Assembly: GCA_902363535.1 (NCBI GenBank)
Contig: CABJAE010000008.1
Span: 1-64,000, forward strand
Reading direction: 5' to 3'
Source: Peptoniphilaceae bacterium
GTDB lineage: Bacteria > Bacillota > Clostridia > Tissierellales > Peptoniphilaceae
DNA: 64,000 bases
Both the position numbers and the translations under genes were made by a program. Shown piece by piece: positions 36,119 through 45,851 of this stretch (position 1 is the stretch's first letter; each line of letters opens with the position of its first letter). The notes beneath the pieces are model-generated. The model was not told the DNA's origin and did not search any database. It worked only from the letters and a program-made list of their open reading frames with translations.

Positions 36119-37189
36119 TTATTCTGTGTGTTTTAATTCCTGAATCTTATCCTTGCTAAATGAAAAATGGGGCTTCAGGCGATAGAAAGCCACGTGCTTG
36201 TGTTCGTAAGCGGCCAGGTAGCCGTCTTTTAAAAGGAGCTTTTCCTGATTGTCGTCGAAGCGAATGTGAAAAGGCGCCTTGGACATGGGCCGGGACAAGA
36301 TCTCCCGATTGCCGTAGGCGAAAAGCCCTTCCTTCATCACCGCCAGCCGATCCACATTGGCCTCCATAAGGTAGTGTTTTTTCTCCTTCAGGTGGCCGTC
36401 GTATACGCTCAACAAACCGCTGTGCAGAGAATGCAAGCGGCCGTTGTACAAGATGATGTCGGATAAAATCGGCGTCTTTTCCGTAATCAATTCCTTGTCC
36501 AGGCCGTACAAATGCTTTTCCGTCACGACGACGGGGTACTTCCCCATCACCATGCGCATGGCTACTTCCATGGGAAATTCCGTGGACGCCATGGCGCTGC
36601 GATCGCCCTTTCCCTCTTCTCGATACACCGTGGTTTTGTAGCCGTTGGCCGCGTTGGAAAGCTCCGTCACCACAAAGGACTTCGACGAATCGAAGCGGTA
36701 GTCCAAAATGTAATTCTTCGTCTGAAACACTTCCGTGAGGCTGCCGCCGTCGGAGGCGACAAAAAGTTTCTCTCCGTCGTCGTAGCGGCAGTGGAAAATC
36801 CGCGTGCCTTCCTGCACCCGGGCGTTAAATAGGGTGCCGTCGACGCGGTAAGTTTGTTTTTCTTTTCCGTCTTCGCCGAAGACCGCCACTTTGTCTACAT
36901 CTTCGTCGTAGAGCATGGCGTCGGCCTCACCAAAAAAGGCCTTTTGCCCTTCGCCCAGGCGATCCACCGTCTTCTTTCGGCCCTGTCTGTCGTAAAACGC
37001 CAGGCGGTCGCCGTCGAATGTGGCCAGCACGCCGCCTTTCAGAATGCCCATGTTCATGATTTCCTGATCGGTCTTTACCTGAAACAGGGGCTCGGCCTTG
37101 TAGGGAAGAAGGGTCTTTCCTTTGATTCCCAGACTCGCCGCCATTATAATAATAAGAAAGAGGACGATCCTCTTTTTAAATTTGCTCAT
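36119..37189 (-). CDS. Membrane-anchored protein, DUF5711-like
   Basis: This 356-residue protein has one N-terminal membrane helix (IVLFLIIIMAASLGI) and an extracytoplasmic body of repeated short beta-strand units (LYGLDKELITE, LLSVYDGHLKEKK), as expected for a beta-propeller. It fits the DUF5711 family loosely. Function is unknown. The start ATG 37189 follows GGAGGA. It heads the mscS-DUF951 operon. Confidence 0.68.
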   Translation of the reverse strand: MSKFKKRIVLFLIIIMAASLGIKGKTLLPYKAEPLFQVKTDQEIMNMGILKGGVLATFDGDRLAFYDRQGRKKTVDRLGEGQKAFFGEADAMLYDEDVDKVAVFGEDGKEKQTYRVDGTLFNARVQEGTRIFHCRYDDGEKLFVASDGGSLTEVFQTKNYILDYRFDSSKSFVVTELSNAANGYKTTVYREEGKGDRSAMASTEFPMEVAMRMVMGKYPVVVTEKHLYGLDKELITEKTPILSDIILYNGRLHSLHSGLLSVYDGHLKEKKHYLMEANVDRLAVMKEGLFAYGNREILSRPMSKAPFHIRFDDNQEKLLLKDGYLAAYEHKHVAFYRLKPHFSFSKDKIQELKHTE

Positions 37190-37247
37190 AAAATCCTCCA
37201 GCACCATTATAACCAATGGAAACAAAGATGGAAAGGCGGATCAAACC

Positions 37248-37970
37248 GTGTTACTCAGAGATTCTAAAGGGATACGCTTCGCCGTATCGAAAAAGCCCTA
37301 CGATTTTCGCGCCGCATTGGGCGAAGACCATTTCCGAAAGGATACGAAGAATTTTCTCAACGAACTCGGCGTCAAAGCGAGAGACGTTTACTTTATGAAC
37401 CAAACCCATTCCGATCACGTGGCTGTGATCGACGAAGACTGCGGCGAAGACTACTTCGGCTGGCGCATCATAATCGACACCGACGCCATGATTACGAACA
37501 AAAAGTGCGTGGCTCTCGCGACGCGCATTTCCGACTGCACGCCGGTGCTTCTTTACGATCCCGTGAAGGACGCCATGGCTTCCGTTCACGCGGGCTGGCG
37601 CTCCACGGTGCAGAAATTGCCGGCGAAGGCCCTCTCGGCCATGACAAAGCACTACGGCACGGATCCGAAAGACGTACTTGCCTTTATCGGGCCCTGCATC
37701 GGTCCCGCGAGTTTTCAGGTGGGAAAGGAAGTGAGCGCCCTCTGGCGGGAAGCATTTTCTTTTGCAGAAGACGTAATTTTGCCTGACGACGACGCACACG
37801 ACTTTATCGACATGAAAAAAACCAACGCCCGCATGCTTTGTGAAGCCGGTATTTTGGCGGAAAACATCGAAGTTGATCCCTCCGATACCCTCACCGATCC
37901 CCGCTACCACTCCTACCGCCGGGACGCGCCGGATTTCGGAAGCAATGCTTTATTTTCCATTCTCCTTTAA
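37248..37970 (+). CDS. Laccase-domain protein (YfiH/YlmD-type purine nucleoside phosphorylase)
   Basis: This 240-residue protein belongs to the multicopper-polyphenol-oxidoreductase-like family. Members cleave adenosine and inosine (FAMIN/YfiH type). The metal-site residues are in MNQTHSDHV, ISDCTPVLLYD and SVHAGWRST; PCIGPASF is conserved. I choose GTG 37248 behind AAAGGCGG; the open frame extends further upstream into the antisense of the DUF5711-like gene, which is unlikely to be coding. It is transcribed divergently from that gene. Confidence 0.87.
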   Translation: MLLRDSKGIRFAVSKKPYDFRAALGEDHFRKDTKNFLNELGVKARDVYFMNQTHSDHVAVIDEDCGEDYFGWRIIIDTDAMITNKKCVALATRISDCTPVLLYDPVKDAMASVHAGWRSTVQKLPAKALSAMTKHYGTDPKDVLAFIGPCIGPASFQVGKEVSALWREAFSFAEDVILPDDDAHDFIDMKKTNARMLCEAGILAENIEVDPSDTLTDPRYHSYRRDAPDFGSNALFSILL

Positions 37971-37977
37971 AAAAGGC

Positions 37978-38006
37978 TTGACATTTATCTTACATCCTCG
38001 TATACT
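37978..38006 (+). promoter_or_regulatory. Promoter of tRNA-Ala
   Basis: TTGACA (37978-37983), 17-base spacer, TATACT (38001-38006); the tRNA begins 19 bases later. Confidence 0.88.
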
Positions 38007-38024
38007 AATTAAGAACTCAATTGC

Positions 38025-38100
<76 letters not shown>

Positions 38101-38102
38101 AG

Positions 38103-38126
38103 GTCGCCGATAGGGCGACTTTTTTT
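38103..38126 (+). terminator. Terminator of tRNA-Ala
   Basis: GTCGCC and GGCGAC pair around GATAG and are followed by seven T residues. Confidence 0.92.
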
Positions 38127-38178
38127 ATGCCTTTTTACAACTATTTAAATTCATGAGAACAAAACGCCATATTTGATA

Positions 38179-38233
38179 CATTTTAACGGCACAGCCGCTT
38201 AGGGTACGGAACTCATTCTCAGGGGTACGAAAA
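38179..38233. repeat. Flanking repeat motif, left side of island 2
   Basis: CATTTTAACG, a 12-base gap and AGGGTACGGAACTC are followed by a further AGGGGTACGAAAA (38221-38233). A similar arrangement (TTTTTAACG, 11-base gap, AGGGTACGAAAATC) lies at 46092-46126 on the other side of the island. These may be degenerate element ends. Confidence 0.4.
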
Positions 38234-38254
38234 CTAATGCGCTAACCCTAAAAC

Positions 38255-38299
38255 AAAAGGGACTGACTGCAAATATGAGTATGCAGGAGTCCCCCTTTT
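38255..38299 (-). terminator. Terminator of the island 2 operon
   Basis: AAAAGGGACT and AGTCCCCCTTTT pair, with an inner CTGC/GCAG step. It lies 38 bases past the stop of the last ABC gene and could work in both directions. Confidence 0.75.
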
Positions 38300-38336
38300 C
38301 ATAATAATTGGAGTTGCTAAATTAAAATAAACTTGT

Positions 38337-40085
38337 TCAACTGAGTTGCCAGTTACTTGTCTTATTGAGTATTTTTTGGAAATCTTTATATATTCCTTCT
38401 TCTTCTATTAACTGTTCATGCGTTCCCTGCTGTACCAGCTTTCCTTGGTCTATAACTAAAATATTGTCAGCGAACTGTATTGTGTTTAGCCTGTGAGCAA
38501 TAACGATCAATGTTTTTCCTTTGACCAAGGCGGATATGGCTTGTTGAATTAAATGCTCGTTTTCAGGATCAACACTGGCAGTTGCTTCATCTAATATAAC
38601 GATAGGTGCATCTTTTAGTATGGCACGAGCAATGGATAAGCGTTGTTTTTCTCCTCCTGAAAGTGTCGATCCGCCTTCGCCAAGCATTGTGTTATAGCCG
38701 TTTGGTAAATTCTCAATAAATTCATGACAAGCCGCCTTTTTGGCAGCTTCTTTAATCTCCTCCATGCTGGCTTCCGGTCTACCGAAACGAATGTTGTTCA
38801 ATATCGTGTCATGAAACAGATAGACATGCTGAAAAACGATCGAAATATATCGCAGCAGAGTATCACAAGTCATTTCCCTGATATCATGTCCATCGATAGA
38901 AATAGACCCATGATTGACATCATAGAATCTGGCAAGCAAATTACAGAGCGTTGTTTTACCGGAACCGGAGCGTCCCACGATGGCTAAAGTTGAATTTTCG
39001 GGAAGCGAAAAGCTCACATTCTCGATAACATTTTTGTGATCGTAAGCGAAGGATACGTTCTGATAAGAAATGTCAAAATTGTTTAAAACAATGTCTTTTG
39101 AATTTTCGTCGATATAGTTTGCCGTCTTAATTGTTTGAAGTTTGTCCAGCGCTGCTCGCATCATTTCCAAGGTGTGAGCAGCAGAAGTTACCGTTTCCAA
39201 ACGAGCAAACATAACAAATGAAAAGATCACTATCATGAGCATGATAGGCAGAGAAATTTCACCGTGAATGGTTTGAAGGCATACCATAAAAGCGATTGCT
39301 ACGGAGGTCAATTTTAGGCTTAACTGATAAAGACCGTTCGTCCACATGTAAGCATTTTCTATTTTGATGTTGATGTCACGTTGATCGGAAAAAGATTTTT
39401 GTAGTTCCGCAACGGCGCTTCCTGTTCTCCCATACGATTTAATAACCGTTATTCCACGGATAAATTGGAGTGTTGCGTTAATCATGCTATCATTGGCTTT
39501 CTGGCGCACCGCTGTGTTTGCCCGGCTATCTTTCACCAGTCGGCGCTGGAAAAATGCAGAGCATAATACACCCACTAAAGCAACAGTTGCCACTTTCCAT
39601 GAGAAAAAAAGGATGCATAGAATCATGGCAAGAGTCTGCAAATAAGCTCCGATAACCGTATCCGTCATCTTCATGGCATACAATTCCAGAGCAGATAAGT
39701 CGGTTGTAACTGTTCCCGCAATTTCACCGGTCTTGTGACGATCAAAAAAGCCAAGGGAAACTCGCTTTAATATATCGCCTATCTCGATGCGCTCCTCGGC
39801 TGTTTTTTCATAAGCAATGCTTTCTTGAAAAACAGCCCGCAGATAGGAGAAGAAGAAACGACCTAAAACACAGAAAACCATAAACAAAAGCGCCCATAAA
39901 GCTTCCTTTGTGTGCAGACTCCTGAGCCCTGCCGTATCCTGCAGCATAAGGTTCAGTACATAAGCCGCTCCCATCAAGGGAAAAGCAATAAAGAAATTCT
40001 CTAATAACGACCAGACGATGCCCCAGTAAAATCTTTTTTTATAAGAACCTGTCCAATTAACGATACGTTTGATCATGGTAAACAT
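38337..40085 (-). CDS. ABC half-transporter, exporter fold, second of pair (island 2)
   Basis: This 582-residue protein has a membrane domain (about 1-310) and an ATPase with GRSGSGKTT, LSGGEKQRLS, IVILDEATASVD and LIVIAHRL. It is the counterpart of the 574-residue gene in island 1. Its start directly abuts the stop of the partner gene at 40086, so they are co-translated and should form a heterodimer. Proposed function, siderophore-like uptake, is by analogy with YbtP/YbtQ only. Confidence 0.88.
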   Translation of the reverse strand: MFTMIKRIVNWTGSYKKRFYWGIVWSLLENFFIAFPLMGAAYVLNLMLQDTAGLRSLHTKEALWALLFMVFCVLGRFFFSYLRAVFQESIAYEKTAEERIEIGDILKRVSLGFFDRHKTGEIAGTVTTDLSALELYAMKMTDTVIGAYLQTLAMILCILFFSWKVATVALVGVLCSAFFQRRLVKDSRANTAVRQKANDSMINATLQFIRGITVIKSYGRTGSAVAELQKSFSDQRDINIKIENAYMWTNGLYQLSLKLTSVAIAFMVCLQTIHGEISLPIMLMIVIFSFVMFARLETVTSAAHTLEMMRAALDKLQTIKTANYIDENSKDIVLNNFDISYQNVSFAYDHKNVIENVSFSLPENSTLAIVGRSGSGKTTLCNLLARFYDVNHGSISIDGHDIREMTCDTLLRYISIVFQHVYLFHDTILNNIRFGRPEASMEEIKEAAKKAACHEFIENLPNGYNTMLGEGGSTLSGGEKQRLSIARAILKDAPIVILDEATASVDPENEHLIQQAISALVKGKTLIVIAHRLNTIQFADNILVIDQGKLVQQGTHEQLIEEEGIYKDFQKILNKTSNWQLS

Positions 40086-41873
40086 TTATTTATCCGCTCC
40101 TTTCTCTTGATTGGATGTCGCCCATGCTTTGGCACCAACATGTGCTTCCCACATGGAGCGGTAAAGGGAGCAAGCCTTCAGAAGTTCATTCTGCGTTCCT
40201 TCCGCCACTTTTGTGCCTTCCTGCAAAACAACGATTTTGTCGGCATTTTTTATCGTAGAAAGCCTATGGGCAATTACTAACAGCGTCTTGCCACGCGTTA
40301 GTTCATTAATCGATTTTTGGAGTTGAAGTTCATTTTCCGGATCAGTAAATGCGGTTGCTTCATCCAAAACAACGATAGGGGCATCTTTTAGTATTGCCCT
40401 GGCAATCGCTATACGCTGTTTTTCACCGCCCGACAGTTTATCCCCCGCTTCTCCAGCCGGCGTGTCCCAACCTTGTTCTAAACGTGAAATAAACTCTTCG
40501 CATTGTGCCATATGAGCAGCCTGAAACACCTCTTCTTTTGTTGCGGCCGGATTGCCTACGCGGATATTTTCAAAAAGGGACATGTTGAAAAGAAAATTAT
40601 CCTGAGAAACATAGCTGATGAGTCCTGAGAGCTGTTCAAGTGGCAAAGAGCGTATATCCTTTCCTCCGATACAAATACATCCCTGATTCACATCCCAAAA
40701 ACGCAAAAGCAATCGAGATAAGGTAGATTTTCCTCCGCCGGAAGGACCTACCAAAGCTACGAAAGATTCCTCGGGTATTTGTAAGGAAAAATCTTTAACG
40801 ATAGGTGCTTGAGCCTCTTCATAAGAAAATGTGACATCCTTATATGAAATGTCATAACCGGACAGTTCTTTCGACTCTTTTTCTTCCGGAAGCTCTTGCA
40901 AGTCTAAGATTTTCTGAACATCCAGCAGCGCGTATTCAATGGATTTATAGCTGTTGACAGCTGTCGTAAAGTATGAAACGGGGCCTACCAGACTTAAGGA
41001 AAGGATGATGGTAAGCGTTAGTTCAGCAGGTGTTAGATCTCCTGTAGCATAAAGCAAGATACCTGCCGGAAGAATGCCTAACAGTGTGCTCGGCAGTATC
41101 GCGGCTGCAAAATTCATCAGCGGCCAAGTGGAGCGAAACCAATCTAATGTAAAATCTTTAAAAGACGTGATCGCATTCGTATATTTTTTATAGGATTTAC
41201 CGGATTGATTAAAAGCCTTGACAACCTCAATGCCTTCCACATATTCCACAATCACACTGTCCACGTTTTTAGAAGCTTTCATATAGCTGTCATATTTGCT
41301 GTTAAATGTCTTCATGACGATCGCATAGGCGAGTACGCCAAAAGGAATGCAGGCAACAGATGCCAATGCGACTTTCCAATTCCATACCAGCATGAAAATA
41401 AATACGATAACAGGAAAAATCAGATTCGAAAAGCCTTCCGGTATCAAGTGTGCCAAAGGTAATTCAATCGTTTCTACACGGTCAACAATAATGCTCTTGA
41501 GTTCACCGGCGGTTTTTCCTGTTACAGTTCCAAGCGGCAATCGCATTAATTTATCAGTCAGTCGGCTTCGTATATTTTTAAGAATATGGTAGGCGGCATG
41601 ATGAGACCGATTCGTTGAGATTGTGTGAAACAAGACTTTAAGGCCATATCCTGCGACGCACAAAAGGAACCAAGGGACAAGTGAATGCACAGAAATTTGA
41701 CTGCTATCTTGTACTTTTGAAAAAAACACGAGAAGGACTTGATAGATCCCAAAATAAGGCAAAAAACCACAGAAAACGCTTAGCACGGCAAATAGAATAG
41801 ATAGTATAAACTGTGGTTTCGCACTATCTGCAAAAGACAGAACAATCGGAAATATTCTTTTTTTGCTTTTCAA
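40086..41873 (-). CDS. ABC half-transporter, exporter fold, first of pair (island 2)
   Basis: This 595-residue half-transporter has GPSGGGKST, LSGGEKQRIA and IVVLDEATAFTD. The D-loop A-F-T-D variant parallels A-F/S-F-A-D in its island 1 counterpart, which supports common origin of the pairs. The start is TTG 41873. Its ribosome site GAGGTG lies in the 3' arm of a long hairpin (41881-41954), so translation or transcription may be conditional. AraC is encoded just upstream. Confidence 0.88.
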   Translation of the reverse strand: MKSKKRIFPIVLSFADSAKPQFILSILFAVLSVFCGFLPYFGIYQVLLVFFSKVQDSSQISVHSLVPWFLLCVAGYGLKVLFHTISTNRSHHAAYHILKNIRSRLTDKLMRLPLGTVTGKTAGELKSIIVDRVETIELPLAHLIPEGFSNLIFPVIVFIFMLVWNWKVALASVACIPFGVLAYAIVMKTFNSKYDSYMKASKNVDSVIVEYVEGIEVVKAFNQSGKSYKKYTNAITSFKDFTLDWFRSTWPLMNFAAAILPSTLLGILPAGILLYATGDLTPAELTLTIILSLSLVGPVSYFTTAVNSYKSIEYALLDVQKILDLQELPEEKESKELSGYDISYKDVTFSYEEAQAPIVKDFSLQIPEESFVALVGPSGGGKSTLSRLLLRFWDVNQGCICIGGKDIRSLPLEQLSGLISYVSQDNFLFNMSLFENIRVGNPAATKEEVFQAAHMAQCEEFISRLEQGWDTPAGEAGDKLSGGEKQRIAIARAILKDAPIVVLDEATAFTDPENELQLQKSINELTRGKTLLVIAHRLSTIKNADKIVVLQEGTKVAEGTQNELLKACSLYRSMWEAHVGAKAWATSNQEKGADK

Positions 41874-41880
41874 AATAAAA

Positions 41881-41954
41881 ACACCTCATTTCAAAACTGT
41901 TTTGGTCGAAGAGAATTCAACGTATTCTCTAAAACAGTTTATGAAATAAGGTGT
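41881..41954 (-). promoter_or_regulatory. Long hairpin covering the ribosome site of the ABC pair
   Basis: The outer arms ACACCTTATTTCAT-AAACTG and CAGTTTTGAAATGAGGTGT pair over about 23 positions with one bulge and one G-U pair. An inner AGAGAAT/ATTCTCT stem caps it. The 3' arm contains the GAGGTG ribosome site of the TTG-started ABC gene and is followed by a T-rich run. It could be an attenuator, a translation switch or an AraC target. Confidence 0.65.
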
Positions 41955-41990
41955 CATCCGTTCCACCCTCTAATGGGAAAACAGCCCCGT

Positions 41991-42953
41991 TCAGACAAGA
42001 GTTTTTCTATAGTCTCGTGGCGTTAATCCACGAAGGGACTTGAAGGCAGCTGAAAACTTGGATGGGTTTTGGTAGCCTAAATCATTCGCAATTTCAAGTA
42101 TGCTCTTCGATGAATCTTGTAAGAGCAAAGCCGCTGCATTAACGCGATACTCTTTCATATAGGCATAAATCGATTTTCCATAAATAATTTTGAACGCTTT
42201 TTTCATAGATGTGAGTGGCATATCAATGAAACTCGAGCATTCAGTTAACGTATAAAATCGGTCAAGATGTGAAGTCAACTTTTTTTCCAACGATTTGATC
42301 TTAGTTACTTGGGCGAAATTTAAAAAGTCGTTTTGTTGTTTTGCCAAAGAAATATCCATACCATCCAAATTAAGAAGAAGTTCTAATACCTTAATTTTCA
42401 GATAAGGAACTCTATCTTTTTCAGGAATTTGATAGATCTCGGCTAAGATATGGTTCGTTTGTGGATTGGAACGCATAATAAAGGTTTCATAGCCTTTTGA
42501 TGTTCTACAAAATTTGTTTTTCAAATTTTCCACATCAACCGGAAATCCGTTTAATAATGTCCTTATCGTTTCAGAACCCTGCGGAAAGAGAATGCTGATT
42601 GTGATTCCGTGATAGTGTTTAAGTGGAAAGTAAAACTCTCCGCGATGATGGGTGCGTACTTCCATCTGCAAATCACCAGCACTAATATAAGTGTACTTTT
42701 CCGGATGAATGCTATTTTCTATTCTTCCTTCTTTGCAGTAATCAATGGTGAACATCGATTGATGTGGCTTGAAAGCTGAGTAACAAGTTTTGAGATGAAA
42801 GTCATTAAAAAGTACAAAGACGCCTTCGAAAAGGGAGTAGCAAGTCATCGTCCCCGAGCCGGTTTCATCATGCAAAAAAAAGATAGAACTGCCATCTTCT
42901 CGTTTCTGCATTTTGATATTATCTCCCATATTGCCTAAGGCGTTCATTGCCAT
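41991..42953 (-). CDS. AraC-family transcriptional regulator (island 2)
   Basis: This 320-residue regulator has a C-terminal pair of helix-turn-helix motifs (about 220-318), with MPLTSMKKAFKIIYGKSIY and SILEIANDLGYQNPSKFSAAF ending in TPRDYRK. The N-terminal part is a divergent sensing domain (residues 1-200). The gene overlaps the double-ATPase gene and sits inside the transport operon. AraC regulators of this size next to YbtP/Q-like transporters often respond to a siderophore; that is inference here. Confidence 0.9.
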   Translation of the reverse strand: MAMNALGNMGDNIKMQKREDGSSIFFLHDETGSGTMTCYSLFEGVFVLFNDFHLKTCYSAFKPHQSMFTIDYCKEGRIENSIHPEKYTYISAGDLQMEVRTHHRGEFYFPLKHYHGITISILFPQGSETIRTLLNGFPVDVENLKNKFCRTSKGYETFIMRSNPQTNHILAEIYQIPEKDRVPYLKIKVLELLLNLDGMDISLAKQQNDFLNFAQVTKIKSLEKKLTSHLDRFYTLTECSSFIDMPLTSMKKAFKIIYGKSIYAYMKEYRVNAAALLLQDSSKSILEIANDLGYQNPSKFSAAFKSLRGLTPRDYRKTLV

Positions 42954-44419
42954 GAAACCTCCTCTCTAAAAAAATTCTGCAATTTCTGTACTGTCGTCTG
43001 GTTCAAATCATATTGCTCCTTAATCTGCCCATCTTTCATTTCAACAATATGCTGACAGGCAAGAGCGATAAACTCAGGATCATGAGTAATAATTAAGCAT
43101 GTTTTTCCTAAAAGAATTATCCTCTTTATAATTTGTGCAAAACGCTGCATGTTTTCTAAATCAAGACCACTGGTCGGCTCATCAAAGATTAAAACATTTC
43201 GATTGCTCATTAGAGCGGAGGCTACTGCAACACGCTGCTTTTGCCCTCCTGAAAGAGACATGGGATGTTCATCTTTAAAGCCATCCAGATGGAGTTCTTG
43301 GAGCATTGCCTCGGCTGCAGAATGATTTTCTTCTTCCTGAGAAATCAAAAGCTCTTCCATAACCGTTTCTGTAAACAACTGATGATTCACTTCCTGTTGC
43401 ACAAGATAGGTCAGATCACGTCTTTTTTTAGGTGGAAAAGTCTTGTTTTTATAGATCAGTTTGCTTTTATCTTTTTTCACCAGTCCGCAAAGAAGTTTGG
43501 CAAAAGTGGACTTACCGGCACCGTTTGAACCTATGAGAGCTGTTGCCCTTCCCAGAGGAAGTTGAAACTTCGGAATATTCAATACGCTTTGCGTATTTTG
43601 GTAGGAAAAATTCACATCGTAAAGCTCTAAAAAATCTTTCGTTGGCGAAAATGTATCGGAAGCTCCAAATGAAAGCTGTTTTATGTCCGGAATACGTATC
43701 CCATGCGTTTCATAAAACGAACTCGGTAACTCGAAAAAGTTAACGCCTTGATAGTCTCCGATCATCTCGCCGGCATCAAGCAATATCACACGATCCACCA
43801 ATTTTTTTAAATAATGGATGCGATGCTCGGCAATAACGATTGTTTTTCCCTCATCTTTCCAAAATTGTATCATCCTTTGCAAATTTGCGATAGCGGAAAA
43901 ATCAAGATTAGCGCTTGGCTCATCCATAAGAACAAGATCGGGAGAAAGCACAGCCACAGAGGCACAAGCAATTTTTTGTTTTTCTCCGGAAGAAAGATGA
44001 AACAAACTCTTTCCCATCAATCTCTCAATATGCAAAGAGGATACGATTTTGTTAAAGCGCAATCGAATCTCTTCTTTTGACATACCTAAATTTTCACAGG
44101 CAAAAACCAGTTCACTATCCGTATCTACATTAAAAAACTGGCTGCGGGGATTTTGAAATACGCAGCCAACAATCGGCGCGAGTTCATACAGAGCAAGCGT
44201 TTGTGGATTTTTACCAAAAACAGAAACACTTCCCAAACTTTTCCCTTCATAGTAATGAGGAATAAGCCCATTTAAAGCTCGTATTATGGTCGTCTTACCA
44301 CATCCGGACATTCCCGTTAAAAGAATGCATTGACCGTCAGGGATTCTCAGATTGATATTTTTAAGTGTACTTTGGTCAGAGGATGTATAGGAAAAAGAAA
44401 AATTTCTTATTTCTATCAT
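42944..44419 (-). CDS. Double ATPase of an ECF-type transporter (island 2)
   Basis: This 491-residue protein fuses two ABC ATPases: GMSGCGKTT with an unusual LSSGEKQKIA signature, then GSNGAGKST with LSGGQKQRVA. It is the full-length counterpart of the truncated gene at 8468. The C-terminal tail (about 35 residues after ALACQHIVEM) is retained. It overlaps both EcfT (start) and AraC (end) by a few bases. Confidence 0.9.
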   Translation of the reverse strand: MIEIRNFSFSYTSSDQSTLKNINLRIPDGQCILLTGMSGCGKTTIIRALNGLIPHYYEGKSLGSVSVFGKNPQTLALYELAPIVGCVFQNPRSQFFNVDTDSELVFACENLGMSKEEIRLRFNKIVSSLHIERLMGKSLFHLSSGEKQKIACASVAVLSPDLVLMDEPSANLDFSAIANLQRMIQFWKDEGKTIVIAEHRIHYLKKLVDRVILLDAGEMIGDYQGVNFFELPSSFYETHGIRIPDIKQLSFGASDTFSPTKDFLELYDVNFSYQNTQSVLNIPKFQLPLGRATALIGSNGAGKSTFAKLLCGLVKKDKSKLIYKNKTFPPKKRRDLTYLVQQEVNHQLFTETVMEELLISQEEENHSAAEAMLQELHLDGFKDEHPMSLSGGQKQRVAVASALMSNRNVLIFDEPTSGLDLENMQRFAQIIKRIILLGKTCLIITHDPEFIALACQHIVEMKDGQIKEQYDLNQTTVQKLQNFFREEVSWQ

Positions 44420-45144
44420 GACGAACCTCCGATCTTATAAAAGATAAGTACACACAAGCTAACCAGGCAAAGCATCAGAAAGAGTATATCCTGCAAATGG
44501 AATCCAATTTTACAGACATTGGTGCGCCTAATCGGCGCGCCTAAGCCACGTGTTAAAGCAGATGCGGAAAGTTCGTCACCGATTTTTACGCAGGACACCA
44601 TCAGCGGAACCAGACGATATTCCACTGTTTTCCACGGTTTTGAACCACCTAAAGAGATGCCTCTCATTTTCATTGCATCGGTTATAGCGTGATACTCTTC
44701 CAAGATGGTAGGAAAAAAGCGAAAAACAACGGAAAGTGGAATCGTAATCTGGGTAGGAACACGCATGCGTTCCATTGCTGCCATAAACTCGCTGATTTTC
44801 GTTGAGCTGAGCAAATAGGTACCCATGGCAAGTCCCGGCATCATGCGAACAAAAATACCGCAAAAAGCCACCAACAGAAAACCTAAAAATCCGGTAACGA
44901 GCGGCAAAAGATATATCTGCCCTACATAGGCCGCTATGAATAAAATGGCATATATGGAGGCATATTTCCACTTGCTTTCAGTAAGAAACAGTATAAAGGG
45001 AACAGATATAAGGAGTATTCGAATCGGAGCCAGCCAATATCCATGTCCTCCTCCCACAACGACTGCAGCGATGGTAAAGACAAGAAGTATTTTTGTTCGA
45101 GGATCAAGAAATTCTTTTTTTGATCGCGTTTGAATAGGTTGCAT
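44416..45144 (-). CDS. ECF transporter transmembrane component EcfT (island 2)
   Basis: This 242-residue CbiQ-family membrane protein has the paired coupling motifs AMKMRGI and SALTRGLGAP. About five to six hydrophobic helices are visible. It follows the S component with a 6-base gap and overlaps the double ATPase by 4 bases. Length and motifs match the island 1 copy. Confidence 0.88.
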   Translation of the reverse strand: MQPIQTRSKKEFLDPRTKILLVFTIAAVVVGGGHGYWLAPIRILLISVPFILFLTESKWKYASIYAILFIAAYVGQIYLLPLVTGFLGFLLVAFCGIFVRMMPGLAMGTYLLSSTKISEFMAAMERMRVPTQITIPLSVVFRFFPTILEEYHAITDAMKMRGISLGGSKPWKTVEYRLVPLMVSCVKIGDELSASALTRGLGAPIRRTNVCKIGFHLQDILFLMLCLVSLCVLIFYKIGGSS

Positions 45145-45150
45145 GATGAA

Positions 45151-45741
45151 TTAGACAATCCCGGCGCGTTCGAACTGCTTTTTTAGAAGGGAACGTCCAA
45201 TCAAAGCACCAAGGATGCCCGCAATAAACATGCCTACAAGTAATGGGATCAAACTCCAGTCCGGAATAAGCTTCATAAGTGCATCCGCATAGGCCTTTCC
45301 GTAACCGCCTTGTGCTAAATTTTGATAATAAGCATCACGGCTAATAACAATAGGAATATAGTTGCCGATCAGCCATATTGAAAAAATACCTTTGCTGAGA
45401 ATTACTTTTTTTGCACTGGAATAATCCGAGGATTTTAATAACAAATCCGCTAAAAGGCCCGCGATAAGTCCGGTGAAGGGTGCATATACACCCATTCCCA
45501 TGACCCCGATTAGTAGTCCAAGCAAAAATCCCATAATGGTTATAAGCCCAAACTTTTTCGTTTTGCTCACAAACAACACATACGGAATACCGTCAATAAG
45601 CGGCACGATGATGCCTAAAAGCGGAATAAATATTGGCATGTAACCCAGCATTGCTACTGCCATGCAAAGAGCAAACATAATGGCAGTAAAAACACCTGTG
45701 GTGATCAAATCTTTTGCTTTAATTCCAGATGATTTTTTCAT
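45151..45741 (-). CDS. MptD-family putative ECF S component (island 2)
   Basis: This 196-residue membrane protein is the proposed substrate-capturing subunit. The start region KAKDLITTGVFTAIMFALCM and the overall length match the island 1 copy. I start at ATG 45741 behind ATGGAGG rather than five codons earlier. It is the first gene of the island 2 operon. The ligand is unknown. Confidence 0.82.
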   Translation of the reverse strand: MKKSSGIKAKDLITTGVFTAIMFALCMAVAMLGYMPIFIPLLGIIVPLIDGIPYVLFVSKTKKFGLITIMGFLLGLLIGVMGMGVYAPFTGLIAGLLADLLLKSSDYSSAKKVILSKGIFSIWLIGNYIPIVISRDAYYQNLAQGGYGKAYADALMKLIPDWSLIPLLVGMFIAGILGALIGRSLLKKQFERAGIV

Positions 45742-45851
45742 ACAATTAACCTCCATTGAGTTAAAATAAGCTAACTTAGTACATTTGATTAAACCTCTTT
45801 AAAAGCATTTCATTCAACCCCGGTTAAAATAAAAAGCTCCATTCGGACATT

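Noticed and set aside
37122..37247. Longer N-terminus for the laccase-domain protein
   Set aside because: It overlaps the divergent gene's start and its isoleucine-rich sequence has no family match; GTG 37248 has a ribosome site.
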